Assembly (NCBI RefSeq): GCF_004217185.1
Contig: NZ_SHKL01000001.1
Location: forward strand, 5,454,001-5,518,000
Reading direction: 5' to 3'
DNA: 64,000 nt
Origin: Pseudonocardia sediminis
GTDB lineage: Bacteria > Actinomycetota > Actinomycetes > Mycobacteriales > Pseudonocardiaceae
Made by a program: the position numbers and the translations under genes. Of this stretch, positions 61,899-64,000 are shown in pieces. The notes below the pieces were generated by a model that saw only the letters and a program-made list of their open reading frames with translations, had not been told where the DNA came from and searched no databases. How positions within the stretch are numbered: the first letter of the stretch is position 1; each line of letters starts with the position of its first letter.

Positions 61899-63590
61899 TC
61901 AGTCCTCGTCGGGATGCGGTGCGGCCGACTCGCGTTCCCGGCGCGCCACCAGGTCGGCGACGGTGCGAGGCGGTTCGTCGTGCTCCGCCTCCGGGGTCGC
62001 CGGTCCCGAGCGGCGGGACGGACCATCGGCCGTGCGGGCCCGCGCGTCGCGTGAGGCCGTGCCCCGTCCGGACGGCGTGCGGCTCCCCGCCCGACGGTCG
62101 TCGCCGCCGTCCTCTCCCCCGTCGCGACCCTCGTCGTCCCCGGCCGGTCGTCGCGTCCCCGGGCGGCGGGCGACGGGCTCGTCGGAGTGCTCCGCCGAGG
62201 CGGCCCGTCCGGCCGCCCGTGCCGCAGCCGCCCGGGCCGCAGCGGAGCGTCCCGTCCCCGCACGCGGTGATCCCGGACGTCCGGCGTCCGCCCGCGCCGT
62301 GCGACGGGCCTCGGCCACCCCGCGGGCGCGCCCGGCGCCGGTGGCCGAGCGGTCCAGCCCCATGCAGACCGCCACCGCGGGCAGGCCGACCAGCAGCAGC
62401 GCGGCCAGGAACACCAGCCAGCCCGAGAGCGTCACCGGGTCGTAGGGGCCGTCGGCCAGGCGTCCCCCGGCGATCGCGGCACCGAGCCCCGCACCGGCGG
62501 CGGTCACCGCGGCGGCGACACCGGCCGCGGCCAGGCGGTCGGTCCGGTCCGCGACCGGTCCGAGCGACCGGGAGCAGACGACCCCGGCGGCCACCCCGGC
62601 CCCGAGCGGGAGCAGCAGGACCAGCACCGCCCCGACCGACACCGGAGCCGTGGGGAACGCCGCGAACAGCGGGAACGGCGGCATCGCCCCGTCGACGGCG
62701 CCGAACGGCCCGTTGCGCGCCGCACCGACGTCGACCCCGGGACCGAGCGCCCAGGCCATGCCGCCGAGAAGCGCGTTCGGCAGGTAGGCGACGGCGAGCA
62801 GCGCCACCCCGAGACCGGCCCCGGCACCCGGGGCGAGCGTCGCGAACGACCGCGCCACCTCCGGTGCGTGCCCGAGCAGACCGGCCAGCAGCACCAGCGC
62901 CCCGGACAGCACGAGCCCGGCGGCCCCGGCACGGGCGCCCGCCAGCCCGGCCGCGGGCCAGCCCTGCAGCCGTTCCCGCCAGGTCTCCGGCAGACCGCAG
63001 GCCCGGAGCACGCCGACGCCGGCCGCGGACCCGGCGACCAGCCCGGCCCCGACCATCGACGCCCACGGCGCGGTCACCGCCATGTCCTGGGGAAGCAGCG
63101 CCCCTCCGAGCACCGCGACCACCGCGGCCGCCCCGGCCTGCGACGCGACGACGGCGCCCGCGTCGTGCCGGACCCGCCCGCCGAGCCGGCGCACCGACCA
63201 CCCGGACGCGATCGTCACGACGGTGAACACCGCGATCGTGGGCAGCAGCGGCAGCACGCCGAGCTGCCGGCCGTCGAGCACCAGGGGGATCTGCTGGGCG
63301 GCGAGCCACAGCGGGACGGCGGTCGCGAGGGCCCCGTCCGGGGAGACGCCCTCACCACCGGACGCGGTCAGCACCGCCGCGAGCGGGACCATCATCGTGT
63401 AGCCGGCGAGGATCGCACCCATCGTCCCGGCGAGCAGGACGCGCAGCCGCTCCAGGCCGTCGCGGCGCTGCCGTCCGGAGCCCGGCGTGCCCTTGCGGTC
63501 GCGGGCACCGCGGCCGGGGCGACGCTGCGGCCGGGCACGCGCGGCGCCGCCCGTGCTGCGCTCGGTCGGGATCGGGGCCGTGGTGCTCAC
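61899..63590 (-). CDS. PerM/DUF6350-like polytopic membrane protein
   Basis: A 563-residue inner-membrane protein with roughly 10-12 hydrophobic helices between residues ~50 and 420, after a basic N-terminus (GGAARARPQRRPGRGARDRKG), and a ~145-residue, highly charged, disordered C-terminus full of Arg, Asp and Glu. Position before purN-purH equals M. tuberculosis Rv0955 (PerM), linked there to cell division and magnesium-limited persistence. That link is family knowledge; no catalytic motif is visible here. GTG 63590. Confidence 0.85.
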   Translation of the reverse strand: MSTTAPIPTERSTGGAARARPQRRPGRGARDRKGTPGSGRQRRDGLERLRVLLAGTMGAILAGYTMMVPLAAVLTASGGEGVSPDGALATAVPLWLAAQQIPLVLDGRQLGVLPLLPTIAVFTVVTIASGWSVRRLGGRVRHDAGAVVASQAGAAAVVAVLGGALLPQDMAVTAPWASMVGAGLVAGSAAGVGVLRACGLPETWRERLQGWPAAGLAGARAGAAGLVLSGALVLLAGLLGHAPEVARSFATLAPGAGAGLGVALLAVAYLPNALLGGMAWALGPGVDVGAARNGPFGAVDGAMPPFPLFAAFPTAPVSVGAVLVLLLPLGAGVAAGVVCSRSLGPVADRTDRLAAAGVAAAVTAAGAGLGAAIAGGRLADGPYDPVTLSGWLVFLAALLLVGLPAVAVCMGLDRSATGAGRARGVAEARRTARADAGRPGSPRAGTGRSAAARAAAARAAGRAASAEHSDEPVARRPGTRRPAGDDEGRDGGEDGGDDRRAGSRTPSGRGTASRDARARTADGPSRRSGPATPEAEHDEPPRTVADLVARRERESAAPHPDED

Positions 63591-63680
63591 CCGGTCAGGG
63601 TCGCAGCGCCGGGCCGGGACACCGGGCAGGCACGCCGGGGAGGACCGTGGTCACATCCCCGGCGCGACGGGCCCTCCCAC

Positions 63681-63705
63681 CCGGATCCCGCGTACGGGGA
63701 TCCGG
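63681..63705. terminator. hairpin after the Rv0954-like gene
   Basis: CCGGATCCC (63681-63689) and GGGATCCGG (63697-63705) form a 9-bp perfect stem with a 7-base loop, 12 bases from the end of the minus-strand gene at 63717. Candidate terminator. Confidence 0.5.
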
Positions 63706-63716
63706 TGTGGAGCGGC

Positions 63717-64000
63717 TCAGCCCGCCGAGTTCTTCGGGTCGCCGTCCGGGCGGAAGGAGTGGGTCCGTTCGTCGTCGGCGCCCTCGACGAGGGTGTCGGG
63801 ACGCTGTTCCGACGACGCCTGCCCCGCGGACGGGACGGCACTGGTGGCCTCCCCGCTCGCCCAGGACCCGGCCGATCCCGCCGATCCGGGCTGCCCGGCG
63901 GACGGCTGTCCCTGCGCCGCCTGCCCGTAGGCCTGCTGGCCCGGCACCTGCTGGCCGGGGGCGGCGGACTGCCCCGGCGCGGCGGCCGGGGCGCCACCGT
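63717..64000 (-). CDS. C-terminal end of a Gln/Pro/Ala/Gly-rich protein (Rv0954-like; 5' part beyond window)
   Basis: Only the last ~94 residues are inside the window. They are low-complexity with repeated PGQQ/GQ units (AAPGQQVPGQQAYGQAAQG) turning into a Ser/Glu/Asp-rich end (RTHSFRPDGDPKNSAG). In mycobacteria the gene next to perM is Rv0954, a membrane protein with a similar disordered Gln/Pro-rich C-terminus (DUF5336/34-kDa antigen type), and the place and composition fit that. No membrane part can be seen here, so the identification rests on neighbourhood. Confidence 0.6.
   Translation of the reverse strand, partial: GGAPAAAPGQSAAPGQQVPGQQAYGQAAQGQPSAGQPGSAGSAGSWASGEATSAVPSAGQASSEQRPDTLVEGADDERTHSFRPDGDPKNSAG

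Overview
The window is chromosomal DNA of a very high-GC actinobacterium. GTG starts are common, many genes are coupled by 4-base GTGA/ATGA stop-start overlaps, and signature genes are present: bifunctional FO synthase for coenzyme F420, the ImuA'/ImuB/DnaE2 mutasome with TCGAAC-N4-GTTCGA LexA boxes, and a monomeric isocitrate dehydrogenase. The order lpdA, gamma-glutamylcyclotransferase, amidohydrolase, deoD, pmmB, upp, 'primosomal' protein, add, deoA, cdd, dacB, yhjD-like, trpS follows, with insertions, the Mycobacterium tuberculosis segment I remember as Rv3303c-Rv3336c. The folD pair, dnaE2, imuAB and the purH-purN-perM block also have mycobacterial counterparts. Gene style suggests a Pseudonocardiaceae member such as Pseudonocardia; this is inference, not proof. 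No rRNA, tRNA, IS element, prophage or CRISPR array was seen.

Layout. 1-9.6 kb: 3' part of lpdA, GGCT-like protein, M20 amidohydrolase, membrane Ser/Thr kinase, then the purine/sugar salvage run deoD-pmmB-flavodoxin-SRPBCC, a GDSL hydrolase and upp. 9.7-16.5 kb: metallophosphoesterase and haloalkane dehalogenase (one operon), a small unknown protein, the Rv3311-like protein and a DesK/NarL-type two-component pair. 16.6-28 kb: add, a coiled-coil protein, a MurJ-type flippase, and a tightly coupled nucleoside uptake and catabolism operon (lipoprotein, ATPase, two permeases, cdd, deoA). 28-33.4 kb: second SRPBCC protein, DD-carboxypeptidase, an AbiEi/DUF559-like protein flanked by hairpins, YhjD/BrkB protein, trpS. 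33.4-42.8 kb: tandem HxlR regulator divergent from a carotenoid oxygenase, succinate-semialdehyde dehydrogenase, fbiC, and an xthA-pseudokinase operon followed by an SH3-like membrane protein. 43-50.5 kb: icd, VapBC, DUF2252, carboxymuconolactone decarboxylase-like protein, folD with a small membrane protein, and an acetate transporter. 50.6-59 kb: SOS mutasome, dnaE2 and imuA'-imuB, each with a LexA box, around a secreted M28 peptidase. 59.4-64 kb: purH, purN, PerM-like protein and the end of a Rv0954-like gene.

Functional links: nucleosides are imported by the BMP-type ABC transporter, deaminated by Add and Cdd, and split by DeoD and DeoA; Upp recovers uracil, the PmmB-type mutase may interconvert the sugar phosphates, and PurN/PurH do de novo synthesis. 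The strongest less-described items are an evident pseudokinase translationally coupled to exonuclease III, a double HxlR repressor with two identically spaced His/Cys clusters next to a carotenoid oxygenase, paired nested hairpins around an AbiEi/DUF559 gene, DnaA-box pairs away from any replication gene, and a regular repeat/hairpin array after imuB. I found no convincing wholly new multi-gene system.
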